Origin: Ruminococcus sp. UBA4275 | GTDB taxonomy: Bacteria; Bacillota; Clostridia; Oscillospirales; Ruminococcaceae | Length of the DNA: 28,575 nt | Direction: 5' to 3' | Assembly (NCBI GenBank): GCA_002395085.1 | Contig: DGVV01000165.1 | Coordinates: forward strand, 1-28,575 | Shown: one piece after another, positions 8,052-16,212 of the stretch | Position numbering within the stretch: the first letter of the stretch is position 1 | Layout: each line of letters begins with the position of its first letter | The notes under the pieces: model-generated | What the model was told of the DNA's origin: nothing | The model's input: the letters and a program-made list of their open reading frames with translations, nothing else | Databases searched by the model: none | Made by a program: the position numbers and the translations under genes

Positions 8052-9131
8052 TCAGATTTCACTGTAACGTGCATTACAATATGCGCACAGTTTTTTGACC
8101 GGTACTGTTTGCATCAGCCATTTTTCCGGTATCCGGCGTACTGTTTCCACCAACGATGCACAGACCATAATGACTGCTGAACAAAGCAGCGCATGACCGA
8201 GGATTACCAAAACATTTTTATCATATACGCTGTCGATTCGCAGCAGCTTATGCCAGAGAAAATGACGCACATAAATGTTATCATGCAGCAGATAAACACC
8301 AAACATATTCGCAGCAAATTTATTGATCAGCGGCTGCACTGTCGGCTTTCTCCGTACAAAGCAGAGGAATAAACCGATGCCGGCAAGCAGCATCAGGGGT
8401 GAATTCAGATCATAGAAAATGAAATGGTACCGGGCCGCTGCATCCGGATGCCCCTTCAGCACCTGTTCGATCACAAAAGCGGAAACCGGAATCAGCGCTG
8501 CACTGATCAGACAGACAACAAGCGGGAAACTGTCCAGCAGCTTCGGTCTGACCGGATATTTCCGCAGATGATTGCCGACAAAGAACAGGAAACAAAAATA
8601 CGCCAGATTGCTTGTCACAAAGGTCACATTACCGAAGGCAAACGGAATCACAGTAAAGACCAGCGCCATCATAACCGTCACCGTCATGGATTTCTCCATA
8701 TCCAGCGAATCGGTAATTTTCTTCAGCAGCGGCTGAAACAGATACATTCCCAGATATGCAGCCACAAACCAGTAATTGCCGAGGAACACCGCAAACAGCG
8801 ATTTGACTGCTGTTCCCATTCCGACAGACTGTCCTGACAGCAGCAATATCACAAATACCAGCAGCGCATAGAAAGTTGCCTGCAGCAGTGTCTTGAGAAG
8901 TGCTTCAAATTTGAATTTCTGTTCACACATAAAGTAGGTGCTGATCAGCACAAAGCAGACCACACCAAGTTTGCCGCCGGTTTTGAGACAAAGGCCCAGA
9001 AAGTGTCCGCCTGCTGCCGTTGCCTGATCAATAATCCCGCCGTGTCCGGCATAATGCGCCAGAATAATCAGCAGCATACTGACAATCCGCAAAATCTCCA
9101 GATTGGAGTTTCTCGCTTTTTTTTCTGCCAT
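8052..9131 (-). CDS. Acyltransferase family 3 membrane protein (first of two)
   Basis: A 359-residue membrane protein of the acyltransferase-3 (OafA/NodX/WecH-like) family. The signature is at the N-terminus: NSNLEILRIVSMLLIILAHY with the conserved His, then about ten hydrophobic helices and a YLLHDNIYVRHFLW block near the end. Family members move acetyl, succinyl or other acyl groups onto sugars at the membrane. Within this operon the likely acceptor is the repeat unit or polymer. A GAGGG ribosome site precedes the ATG. The flippase start lies 17 bp beyond its stop codon. Acyl donor and acceptor cannot be read from sequence. A second, divergent family member lies at 13354-14406, suggesting two different acylations. 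Confidence 0.85.
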   Translation of the reverse strand: MAEKKARNSNLEILRIVSMLLIILAHYAGHGGIIDQATAAGGHFLGLCLKTGGKLGVVCFVLISTYFMCEQKFKFEALLKTLLQATFYALLVFVILLLSGQSVGMGTAVKSLFAVFLGNYWFVAAYLGMYLFQPLLKKITDSLDMEKSMTVTVMMALVFTVIPFAFGNVTFVTSNLAYFCFLFFVGNHLRKYPVRPKLLDSFPLVVCLISAALIPVSAFVIEQVLKGHPDAAARYHFIFYDLNSPLMLLAGIGLFLCFVRRKPTVQPLINKFAANMFGVYLLHDNIYVRHFLWHKLLRIDSVYDKNVLVILGHALLCSAVIMVCASLVETVRRIPEKWLMQTVPVKKLCAYCNARYSEI

Positions 9132-9243
9132 GCATTTCCCTCATTTTCTTATGATTGTATCATCTTCCTGATTTGAATCGCTGCTTCCGGTTTTCCCGCT
9201 GTCATACCGGATTTGAACCGGATGCTGCGATCACACGATCCGA
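9132..9243. other. Gap inside the polysaccharide operon
   Basis: This is the longest gap in the operon (112 bp). It holds a small stem-loop (CCGG, 7-nt loop ATTTGAA, CCGG at 9207-9221) and, on the - strand, a TACAAT hexamer at about 9152-9157 without a good -35. I see no gene or terminator, so it may be an internal weak promoter or a processing site. Confidence 0.35.
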
Positions 9244-9777
9244 TTATCCGGAACGGTGAAACAGCGCCTGTTTCAGTTCAAAAAGCGGATGCAGCAGCTT
9301 GATCCGGTTGCCGTGCTGAATTGTCATACGCAGAACGGTCAGCGGATGATCCGCGCCGAACAGCCGCAGAAAGATGCAGCTTCTGTGCAGCCCGTCCAGA
9401 ATGCAGTTGTACTGATCCACAATGATGATTCCTTTCTGAGGATCATACGGTTCTTTCTGAAACTGCGCCATCAAAGCCTGAAACATCTCCTCAGAGCGTC
9501 CGGCATTGTCTTTGGTATTGGTCGCATCCTTGCAGTATCTCTGGTAGGCAGCCTTGTTTTCATCCGAATCCGGATTGACCAGATAACGGTAGTTATCCGT
9601 ATCCGTCAGCAGAGAGAGCTTCTGATTCTTATAGCGCCGGATCTTGCCGACCGGAATTTCAGTCAGCTCATAGCTGTAGATCTGATGCGTCCGGAACAGA
9701 GAATCCAGAGCTTCCGGGTTAATGCGGAAGCGCGGATCACTCTCTAGTTCCTTTCGCGAAACTGAGGATTTTGCCAT
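9244..9777 (-). CDS. ParB/sulfiredoxin-like domain protein in a polysaccharide operon
   Basis: A soluble 177-residue protein of no firmly known function. The recognisable part is GIIIVDQYNCILDGLHR (about 116-132), which matches the core 'residue-hydrophobic-DG-x-HR' of the ParB/Srx nuclease-like fold, followed by a helix SCIFLRLFG and the strand HPLTVLRM. The middle (residues 50-100) is hydrophilic and rich in Asp/Asn/Lys. Proteins with this pattern recur inside Gram-positive capsule and exopolysaccharide clusters, where their biochemical role is undescribed; they may bind or cleave nucleotides such as CDP- or dTDP-linked donors, which is inference. The gene overlaps the polymerase by 41 bp and has its own GGAGG site 11 bp upstream of the ATG, so it is translated by coupling. 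Confidence 0.55.
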   Translation of the reverse strand: MAKSSVSRKELESDPRFRINPEALDSLFRTHQIYSYELTEIPVGKIRRYKNQKLSLLTDTDNYRYLVNPDSDENKAAYQRYCKDATNTKDNAGRSEEMFQALMAQFQKEPYDPQKGIIIVDQYNCILDGLHRSCIFLRLFGADHPLTVLRMTIQHGNRIKLLHPLFELKQALFHRSG

Positions 9778-10972
9778 AGAGATTGATACCTCCGTTCTTT
9801 CGCGTTCCGACCTCTTTGCGGGTCATCTCCGGAAACGCATCAATATTCATCATAATCGCGGCAAGCAGGAAGAAATGGAAGAAACGCACCTGCTCTGTAA
9901 TATAATTCACCATCATACAGGTCATCGCACAGGAGAGAACACCGAGGAAGATATTGCCCTTGTGCTTCTCTACCTGCCGGAATGCCGCAATCGGAACGAT
10001 GAAAAAGCTGATGAACAGCACAATGCCGCCGTCAATCAGCATCTGCATATACGGCGTATGCGCAGAGTAGGTATATGTGGCACTCAGTGCAAAACGGCCT
10101 GCCTCATAGTAACCGCCGTAGCCGAAAACCGGCTTTTCCGCGACCATCTCCAGAGCAAGATGCCAGAGAATGGTTCGGCCGGAAAGCGTCGCATCCTTGT
10201 GCAGAACATTGACGATGAAGCTTTGCACATATTGATTTGTCAGACCGAACAGCACCACGAACATGGCAAACATGACGCCTGCAAAGAGCAGCCAGCCGTT
10301 GATATTGCCGATTTTCAGCACGAAAATCAGCATGAAGATAAACATGGTCACCATCGCCATCGCACTGACCGACCAAAGGCGCAGCAGCGTAATTTCCGTG
10401 ATGGCAATTTCCGCCCAGACAAGCCATGAGATCTTTCCGAGCTTCAGAAGGGAGTAGCATATCATAATGGCAAGACCCGGCAGCGCCACAAACACAATCG
10501 CGTTGTCGTCGCCCAGCAAATGCGCGGCATGATAGCCCTCTGTTTTATAAAGGCCGCCCGGAAATACGAAATCCAGCACCATATTCATGAAGATGAAGCC
10601 TCCGTATATATAGGAGAGCATCTGCAAAAGCAGCTCCAGATTATTCCGGATCTCCATATATATAAACAGCACGAGAGAAAACAGAATAAAGGCGTTGAAA
10701 ATCATACGCGGAAGGGTGGCAAGTGAACCCAGCACCGTACTGATGATATACGAGCCCCAGAACGGAAGAAAGATCCAGATATGCTTCCGGATATGGATTT
10801 CGTGCATGATGAAGAATTTGCTGTAAATGCAGCAGGCAGCCAGAAACGATCCGTATTTATAGAGTGTCGGCACAATGCCGGGAACTTCATCCAGTGACCG
10901 CTGCTGAATGAAAGGAAACAGGATGAACAGAAAAAGAGCAGGCAGCAGATCCAGCCTTGTCTTGATCTTCAC
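9737..10972 (-). CDS. wzy: O-antigen ligase/polymerase-like membrane protein (Wzy)
   Basis: A polytopic membrane protein of about 411 residues with 10-12 hydrophobic segments. It has the periplasmic-loop signature of the O-antigen ligase/polymerase family, SGRTILWHLALEMVAEKPVFGYG, followed by HTPYMQMLIDGG. Such enzymes join lipid-linked repeat units on the outer face of the membrane. I place the start at a GTG (10970-10972) 19 bp after the preceding stop, behind AGAAAGGTGG. An ATG at 11038 in the same frame would overlap the upstream gene by 47 bp and lacks a better ribosome site. It overlaps the ParB-like gene at its 3' end. As usual for Wzy, sequence is too divergent to predict the linkage made. 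Confidence 0.8.
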   Translation of the reverse strand: MKIKTRLDLLPALFLFILFPFIQQRSLDEVPGIVPTLYKYGSFLAACCIYSKFFIMHEIHIRKHIWIFLPFWGSYIISTVLGSLATLPRMIFNAFILFSLVLFIYMEIRNNLELLLQMLSYIYGGFIFMNMVLDFVFPGGLYKTEGYHAAHLLGDDNAIVFVALPGLAIMICYSLLKLGKISWLVWAEIAITEITLLRLWSVSAMAMVTMFIFMLIFVLKIGNINGWLLFAGVMFAMFVVLFGLTNQYVQSFIVNVLHKDATLSGRTILWHLALEMVAEKPVFGYGGYYEAGRFALSATYTYSAHTPYMQMLIDGGIVLFISFFIVPIAAFRQVEKHKGNIFLGVLSCAMTCMMVNYITEQVRFFHFFLLAAIMMNIDAFPEMTRKEVGTRKNGGINLYGKILSFAKGTRE

Positions 10973-10991
10973 AGGGCAAGCACCACCTTTC

Positions 10992-11990
10992 TCAGTCTTT
11001 CGCAACCAGATCCAGCATTTTAACCGGAGAGAAATCACCGCGATAGCCGTAATCGACTTTGCAGTCTTCCATCACCCATGCCGGATCTATCTCCTCAGCG
11101 CTGGAAAAATAGCGCATATAGCGAGGATCATAATACGGGAAGTTCACGATTTCGGGATTATTGGAGAGCAGCTTCCGATTATAGCACACCGCCTCGTGAT
11201 AGCGCAGACTCGGACCGCTTTGTCCCTCCTGCACGATTTCGAGAATGACTTTCGTGCGGAGAATGCCGGCAAGCAGTTCCTCATAGGGCTTCATATCGGA
11301 GAAATAGTCAATCTTCTCCTTATAAAGCTTCTTCTGCATCCGCTTTTCGCCCCACACCATGAGGTGAAATTCGGCATCTGCGCCGGCGTCATCCAGCCGC
11401 TTGAACACGGAGAGAATCAGATCATCACGTCCGCCCTTCAGTCCGCCCGTGAAATACAGATCTGAACGCCGTTCATCGGGATACTGCCGCAGCAGCTCCT
11501 CCGGATCACGTCTGGAATAGTATGTCAGCCCCAGCGGCAGATAGCCATACTGTTTCACATCGCCCGGATCAAAGGTATAAATCCCGTCCCATGCAAGCTG
11601 CCCGAACAGCGGCTTCGCCTCCTGCATCATCAGAGAGGAGGCGTTCATCGAATTGATCAGAACAAGAACATTGCGGGTATTCGGCAAAGCAAACACCCGC
11701 TTCAGATAATTCAGATCCAGCCGCGGCAAAGCGCCGTCGAGATAGATCATGCAGTAATTCTCATTCGCATCCAGATCAAACCGGATCTTCTGATTCCAGA
11801 GATGCCGCAGAGGCAGCTTCACGATCCGGTTGATCGAATAGTTATTGTGAACCCGCTTGACAAATTTCAGCACACTGTTTTTGACAGGTTTCTGCTGCGC
11901 GACCATGATCTGCACATCGCTGCGGTTTTCCAGATCACGGAACAAGCCGAGATTCTTGTGGTTGACAGGGATCACCAGAATATACTTCAT
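10992..11990 (-). CDS. Putative glycosyltransferase (GT-B-like capsule protein)
   Basis: A soluble 332-residue protein typical of capsule/exopolysaccharide clusters but without a textbook glycosyltransferase annotation. The second half contains SDLYFTGGLKGGRDDLI, then LEIVQEGQSGPSLRYHEAV and YNRKLLSNNPEIVNFPYYDP. The E-x-(EGQ-x-G-x-SLRY-x-EA) block resembles the nucleotide-sugar-binding C-terminal part of GT-B enzymes (acidic residue followed by a glycine-rich turn and a second Glu). No transmembrane segments are seen. The frame is open to 12074, but the ATG at 11990 begins the strand KYILVIPVN and follows a GGAAGGAG site 14 nt upstream, 34 bp after LicD. Sugar donor and acceptor are unknown; it would be the second transferase of the pathway. 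Confidence 0.55.
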   Translation of the reverse strand: MKYILVIPVNHKNLGLFRDLENRSDVQIMVAQQKPVKNSVLKFVKRVHNNYSINRIVKLPLRHLWNQKIRFDLDANENYCMIYLDGALPRLDLNYLKRVFALPNTRNVLVLINSMNASSLMMQEAKPLFGQLAWDGIYTFDPGDVKQYGYLPLGLTYYSRRDPEELLRQYPDERRSDLYFTGGLKGGRDDLILSVFKRLDDAGADAEFHLMVWGEKRMQKKLYKEKIDYFSDMKPYEELLAGILRTKVILEIVQEGQSGPSLRYHEAVCYNRKLLSNNPEIVNFPYYDPRYMRYFSSAEEIDPAWVMEDCKVDYGYRGDFSPVKMLDLVAKD

Positions 11991-12024
11991 AGGGGCTTTG
12001 CCTGCTCCTTCCCGTGGATTCTGT

Positions 12025-12864
12025 TTACTGCTTTGCTGCGTTGTCCGGCAGCACAACTTCTGTCGAATGGACATTGCGCTTTTCGACAGGCGGCAGTTTC
12101 ATATAATCACCGTAAATCTTCTTGAGATAGGCATCATAATTTGCCGGTGCAGGGAACTGCTCTCCCTCAAAGGTATAGAGAGCGCCGTCACCGTAATAGA
12201 ATGCCTTATCCATGATACTGTTGAAGCGATATGCACCGTTGAAGTTCATATACACCTTCGATTTGGAAGCCGGATACTTCATCAGTGCCTTTTCGAGCTT
12301 TGCATACTGCGAAGTCAGGTTCATGAATTTGCCGGGCTTGAAGGTCTTGCCAATGAACATCAGCAGCTTCTCATACCACGGGCGATTGGGCTTGGAATCC
12401 TGAAGATCCTCATAGTTTGCCCAGCCGATCATCACCTTGCGCCACAGCAGACGCACCTTGTGGATATTGACGGCGAGTTTGCCTTCGGGCATACCGTCGA
12501 GCGGAAAAATGTCGATCCACGCCGGCTCAATCCGGGCCTCGCTGAAGCTCTTGTTCTTCACGCAGACCTTATAATTAACAAGGCGTGCAACCGGATGATG
12601 ATAATTCGGATCCAGCGAATAGGATTTGAACTCCATACCCTCCGGCAGTTCCTTATTCACCACCTTGACAAACTTCTGATAATCCTCACGCGGCAAGGCG
12701 ATGTCCATATCGTCATCCCACGGAATAAAACCCTGATGACGGACTGCGCCCAGAAATGTACCGCCGCTGATATAATAAGTCAGATGATGGCGCTCGCAGA
12801 TTTTGCGCAGTTCCAGCAGCATCCCGAACTCCACATCATGCAGTATTTTCAGATCATCACTCAT
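12025..12864 (-). CDS. licD: LicD-family phosphotransferase
   Basis: A 279-residue LicD/fukutin-type nucleotidyltransferase-fold enzyme. The block YISGGTFLGAVRHQGF at about residues 31-46 leads into PWDDDMDIALPREDY, whose DxD aspartates bind the metal and the diphosphate of a CDP-activated donor. Family members transfer phosphocholine, or other phospho-alcohols, from a CDP donor to sugars of teichoic acids and capsules. Here the partner gene directly upstream is a TagD-like cytidylyltransferase, so glycerol phosphate from CDP-glycerol is a plausible group; no choline uptake or choline kinase genes are in view. GAGGAG on the - strand precedes the ATG. The gap to the TagD-like stop is 12 bp. 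Confidence 0.88.
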   Translation of the reverse strand: MSDDLKILHDVEFGMLLELRKICERHHLTYYISGGTFLGAVRHQGFIPWDDDMDIALPREDYQKFVKVVNKELPEGMEFKSYSLDPNYHHPVARLVNYKVCVKNKSFSEARIEPAWIDIFPLDGMPEGKLAVNIHKVRLLWRKVMIGWANYEDLQDSKPNRPWYEKLLMFIGKTFKPGKFMNLTSQYAKLEKALMKYPASKSKVYMNFNGAYRFNSIMDKAFYYGDGALYTFEGEQFPAPANYDAYLKKIYGDYMKLPPVEKRNVHSTEVVLPDNAAKQ

Positions 12865-12876
12865 GTTCTCGTCTCC

Positions 12877-13305
12877 TCACTCCGAAACCTGATTCTCTTT
12901 GACCTGCCGCAGTTCTGTCGAGCAAATACCGTCTGTATAGGGCAGATAGTACACCTCTGCACCGACCGCAGCAAGCTGCTTTTCGGTCTCCACCCAGCGC
13001 GGATTGCCCTTCCAGTCACTTCCGATGAAGATGACATCGAATTTGACCAGCTCATGCATTTCCATCTTATCAAGCGTATGGGCGATGATACATTCATCGA
13101 CCGGCTTGATATTCTCCACGATGGTACGGCGGCTTTCCTCGTCGATCACAGGCGTCTTGTGCTTATAGCTCTGCACAAGTGCATCCGCATTGACGCCCAC
13201 CACCAGATGCTCACAATGCGCTTTCGCATTCAGCAGAAGGTTCAGGTGTCCGATATGGAACATATCATAAACGCCCTGTGTATAACCGATCTTATATTCT
13301 TTCAT
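12877..13305 (-). CDS. tagD: TagD-like glycerol-3-phosphate cytidylyltransferase
   Basis: A 142-residue cytidylyltransferase. It has the HxGH nucleotide-binding motif in GVYDMFHIGHLNLL (about residues 11-24), the acidic IFIGSDWKGNPRW block, and YTDGICSTELR near the end, equivalent to the RTEGISTT motif of TagD. TagD makes CDP-glycerol from glycerol 3-phosphate and CTP; close relatives act on phosphoethanolamine. At 142 residues it is slightly longer than Bacillus TagD. It lies 12 bp upstream of LicD in the same operon, which suggests the two act in sequence: activation here, then transfer to the glycan. Ribosome site GAGAGG lies upstream of the ATG at 13305. Substrate choice is inference. Confidence 0.85.
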   Translation of the reverse strand: MKEYKIGYTQGVYDMFHIGHLNLLLNAKAHCEHLVVGVNADALVQSYKHKTPVIDEESRRTIVENIKPVDECIIAHTLDKMEMHELVKFDVIFIGSDWKGNPRWVETEKQLAAVGAEVYYLPYTDGICSTELRQVKENQVSE

Positions 13306-13353
13306 AGAAACAGCCTCTCTTTCATGAACAGTGCTGTATTCCGTGCAAACTGT

Positions 13354-14406
13354 TCAGGAATTTGCCTTTCTTTTACTCAGGATAAGCGCACTCGCCTTCC
13401 GGTAGCACTCGATCATGATGATCAGACCGACCGTCACAGCAGCCCATGCCGCCAGAAAACTCAGCCAGCCCTTACCGAAAAGATAGAGTCCGTGAACTTT
13501 TTCCAGCACCCGGAACACAATCATCTGCGCCAGATACAGTTCCAGACTGATTCCGCTCAGATACTTCATGACGCGATTATTCAGCACTTTGCTCTCCACG
13601 CTGATTGCATACCAGAGCCACGGCAGGAACAAAACCAGATTCTTCAGCATCAGAATGCTGACCGTGCCGACTGCATTCGGAACGAAATACCACAGCACCG
13701 TCAGTGCAATGCATCCCGCAAGGCTGACCCAGCGATTTTTGGAAAACAGGCTGCGAATCTTATGCCGGAACAGGTATGTGCATCCGCCGCCCAGAAAGAA
13801 CGGTGTGCAGTAGAGAAAATTATGCCGCTCTGCAAAATCCGCGATAACAAACTGTTCCTTGAAGAAATATCCGGAACAGAACAGCGAAAGCATCATGCTG
13901 ACCAGCAGCGCGCCCACAGCCCTGCGCGGATTGGAACACAAAAACACAAAAAACGGAAACAGCATATAAAACAGGAAAATCACACCGAGTGTCCAGCTTA
14001 CGCCGATCACGGAGAGCTGATTATTCGGCAGCAGACCGAATGTCAGTGTTGCTTCCGTCAGACCTTCGATGAATCCGGCAACAGAATGTTCCATGATCAC
14101 GCCAATCACGATCAGGACAGCGAAAAACGGCAGGATCTTCTGATACCGTTTCAGATAGAAGGTATCGAGGTCAATGGATTTGCTGCGGAATCTTTCATAG
14201 TACCCGCAGAACATACCAAACCCGCTGATCATCAGAAACAGCGGAACAAACTGTGTCCACGAAGGCACGATTTTGTTGAAAACAAGATCGCTGATTTCGT
14301 ATGCTGCATTCGCACGGATGTGCATGGCAATTATGCACAGGCAGCTAATCGCACGAAAACCGTCCAGATTATCATAATGCTCCCGCACTGCTTTCGTCTC
14401 TGCCAT
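13354..14406 (-). CDS. Acyltransferase family 3 membrane protein (second)
   Basis: A 350-residue acyltransferase-3 protein. The N-terminus shows YDNLDGFRAISCLCIIAMH with the conserved His and FLMISGFGMFCGYY with the family's GF motif, followed by about ten membrane helices and a basic tail (ILSKRKANS). It likely O-acylates sugars of the polymer or lipid-linked precursor on the membrane. It differs clearly from the family member at 8052-9131 (other N-terminal motif and loop lengths), so they are not a recent duplication. The ATG abuts the stop codon of the rhamnosyltransferase gene with no spacer, and its ribosome site (AAAGGCAAGG) lies inside that gene, so translation is coupled. Confidence 0.85.
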   Translation of the reverse strand: MAETKAVREHYDNLDGFRAISCLCIIAMHIRANAAYEISDLVFNKIVPSWTQFVPLFLMISGFGMFCGYYERFRSKSIDLDTFYLKRYQKILPFFAVLIVIGVIMEHSVAGFIEGLTEATLTFGLLPNNQLSVIGVSWTLGVIFLFYMLFPFFVFLCSNPRRAVGALLVSMMLSLFCSGYFFKEQFVIADFAERHNFLYCTPFFLGGGCTYLFRHKIRSLFSKNRWVSLAGCIALTVLWYFVPNAVGTVSILMLKNLVLFLPWLWYAISVESKVLNNRVMKYLSGISLELYLAQMIVFRVLEKVHGLYLFGKGWLSFLAAWAAVTVGLIIMIECYRKASALILSKRKANS

Positions 14407-15579
14407 TTACGCCTTGCCTTTCAGGAAAAGCGTCTCATATCTTCCGCAGATGAATTCCCAGCTATAGGCATCTGCGATGCGCTGCGTGGAACGTCTGCCG
14501 TACTCCGCAATCTCAGCTTCCGAGAGCTGGTCTGCCTTGTCGATGAGCTGTGCGAGTTCGCCGCGTGCCTTTCCCCAATAGAGCGCAGAATCCTCTGCAA
14601 CTTCGCGGTTGAAGCCGACATTCAGCAGCAGGTTCAGATCTGTCGATCCAAGCGCCTCCAGCAGGCTGGGGTTCGTGCCGCCGACCTCATGGCCGTGAAA
14701 ATAGCCGTAAGCATTCTCACGAATCTTCATCAGCAGTTCCGCATCATAGACCGTTCCGACAAACTTGATGCGCTTATCGCGGTCAAAACCGGTCTTCTGC
14801 TTCAGCTCCTCCAGGAACTTGTCCGAGACATTGGTAATGAGCGCAAAATTCTTCTTTGTCTTGCTGCGCATGAATTCGCGGATCATGGTCTCATAGTTAT
14901 TTTCCGGAACAAAGCGTCCGACGACCAGATAATATTCTTTTGCAGCAAGTCCCTTTTCGCGATACCAGCTCAGGAGCTTCTCATCATCATCCGCCAGCTG
15001 ACTTCTGCGGGTTTCCGCGCCGTATGCGATGAAGGTTGTCTTCGGGTGATACTGTGCATAGGATTCCTGAATATACTTTTCGATATTCTTGCTGTCACAA
15101 ACGAGCAGATCGGCGTGCTTCACCATAAGCTGCTCGGAAATTTTCCAGTATTTGCGCACCGGCGCGCTCCATTTTGCGCGCTTCCACTCATGGCCGTCCG
15201 GATTGACAAACACTCTGCCGCCCAGCGCATGAATCTGCCGGACATAGCGATTAAAGAACGGGCCGATCCGGCAGGCAAGCACGTAAACAATCGGTGCTTT
15301 GATCTTGTTTTTGCGAATATAATCCACGCAGTATTTCAGCGCATCGGTATCATAGAAAATCGCCTGTGCAGGGCCGATCTTCTTGCGCAGCACCTTGAAA
15401 CAGTGCGCATTATGATAGGTAAACTCACCGGTTTCCGCCGCATCATCCACGGCGCAGGCGACGTGATACTTGATCTCGCTGTTATGCTGATGGTACTCCG
15501 TCAGCTTATCCACGAAGGTCTCATAGCCGCCGTAATTTCCCGGAATGCCCTTGGAACCAACAATAAAAATATGCCGCAT
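14407..15579 (-). CDS. Cps2T-like beta-1,4-rhamnosyltransferase
   Basis: A 390-residue GT-B glycosyltransferase with the N-terminal DUF1972 layout (FIVGSKGIPGNYGGYETFVD) and a GT1/GT4 C-terminal half (YYLVVGRFVPENNYETMI; GYFHGHEVGGTNPSLLEALG with the paired acidic residues that bind the donor). It closely follows the streptococcal Cps2T family, which adds L-rhamnose from dTDP-L-rhamnose to a lipid-linked glucose. Its location directly after rfbABDC, the dTDP-rhamnose genes, supports that donor. It has no transmembrane segment and would act at the inner face of the membrane. The gap from rfbC is 24 bp. The specific linkage is taken from the family and is not visible in the sequence. Confidence 0.82.
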   Translation of the reverse strand: MRHIFIVGSKGIPGNYGGYETFVDKLTEYHQHNSEIKYHVACAVDDAAETGEFTYHNAHCFKVLRKKIGPAQAIFYDTDALKYCVDYIRKNKIKAPIVYVLACRIGPFFNRYVRQIHALGGRVFVNPDGHEWKRAKWSAPVRKYWKISEQLMVKHADLLVCDSKNIEKYIQESYAQYHPKTTFIAYGAETRRSQLADDDEKLLSWYREKGLAAKEYYLVVGRFVPENNYETMIREFMRSKTKKNFALITNVSDKFLEELKQKTGFDRDKRIKFVGTVYDAELLMKIRENAYGYFHGHEVGGTNPSLLEALGSTDLNLLLNVGFNREVAEDSALYWGKARGELAQLIDKADQLSEAEIAEYGRRSTQRIADAYSWEFICGRYETLFLKGKA

Positions 15580-15603
15580 TGCAACCTTTTCCTTTACCTT
15601 TTC

Positions 15604-16212
15604 TTAAAATGTAAACGTATTTTCGAGCGTCTCCCACTTCTGATCTTTCTCGGAGAGATTGAGTGCTGTGCCGTCCCTGAGGGTATAGCCGGCAGCGGAT
15701 GCGCAGTCGGGATACGAGCCGACGACCTCCGGCCATTCGATGCCGATTGCCGGATCATTCCATGCCAGACCGCCCTCATCATTCGGGTGCCAGAAATCGT
15801 CACATTTATAGCAGAATTCTGCCACATCGGTCAGCACGAGGAAGCCGTGTGCAAAGCCCTTCGGGATCAGAAACTGCTTTTTGTTCTCCTCAGTCAGCAG
15901 AACGCCGTACCATTTGCCGTAGGTCTGGGAGTTCTTGCGCAGATCGACTGCAACATCGAACACGCTGCCGCGGATTGCACGGACAAGCTTGGTCTGCGGA
16001 TACTGCTTCTGGAAATGCAGACCGCGCAGCACGCCCTTGGTCGAACAGGACTGATTATCCTGTACAAACACGATGCCGATGCCGGCTTCTTCCATATCGC
16101 GCTGGCTGTAGGTTTCCATGAAATAGCCGCGGTTATCGCCGTGAACAGCGGGCGTAATGACACAAAGCCCCTCGATTCCGCCGACGTTCTTCTCCACTGT
16201 GATCTGTCCCAT
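15604..16212 (-). CDS. rfbC: dTDP-4-dehydrorhamnose 3,5-epimerase
   Basis: A 202-residue cupin-fold epimerase, the third enzyme of dTDP-L-rhamnose synthesis, converting dTDP-4-keto-6-deoxyglucose to the L-rhamno epimer. Visible motifs are GYFMETYSQRD, VQDNQSCSTKGVLRGLHFQ (with the catalytic His in RGLHF), RAIRGSVFDVAVDLR and IPKGFAHGFLVL, ending with the substrate-contact region WNDPAIGIEWP. Length is normal for RfbC/RmlC. Its ATG overlaps the rfbD stop by one base (TAATG), so the two are coupled. Confidence 0.95.
   Translation of the reverse strand: MGQITVEKNVGGIEGLCVITPAVHGDNRGYFMETYSQRDMEEAGIGIVFVQDNQSCSTKGVLRGLHFQKQYPQTKLVRAIRGSVFDVAVDLRKNSQTYGKWYGVLLTEENKKQFLIPKGFAHGFLVLTDVAEFCYKCDDFWHPNDEGGLAWNDPAIGIEWPEVVGSYPDCASAAGYTLRDGTALNLSEKDQKWETLENTFTF

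Noticed and set aside
9207..9221. A tRNA T-arm-like stem-loop on the - strand (CCGG, loop TTCAAAT, CCGG)
   Set aside because: No acceptor, D or anticodon arms can be folded around it, so it is not a tRNA gene.
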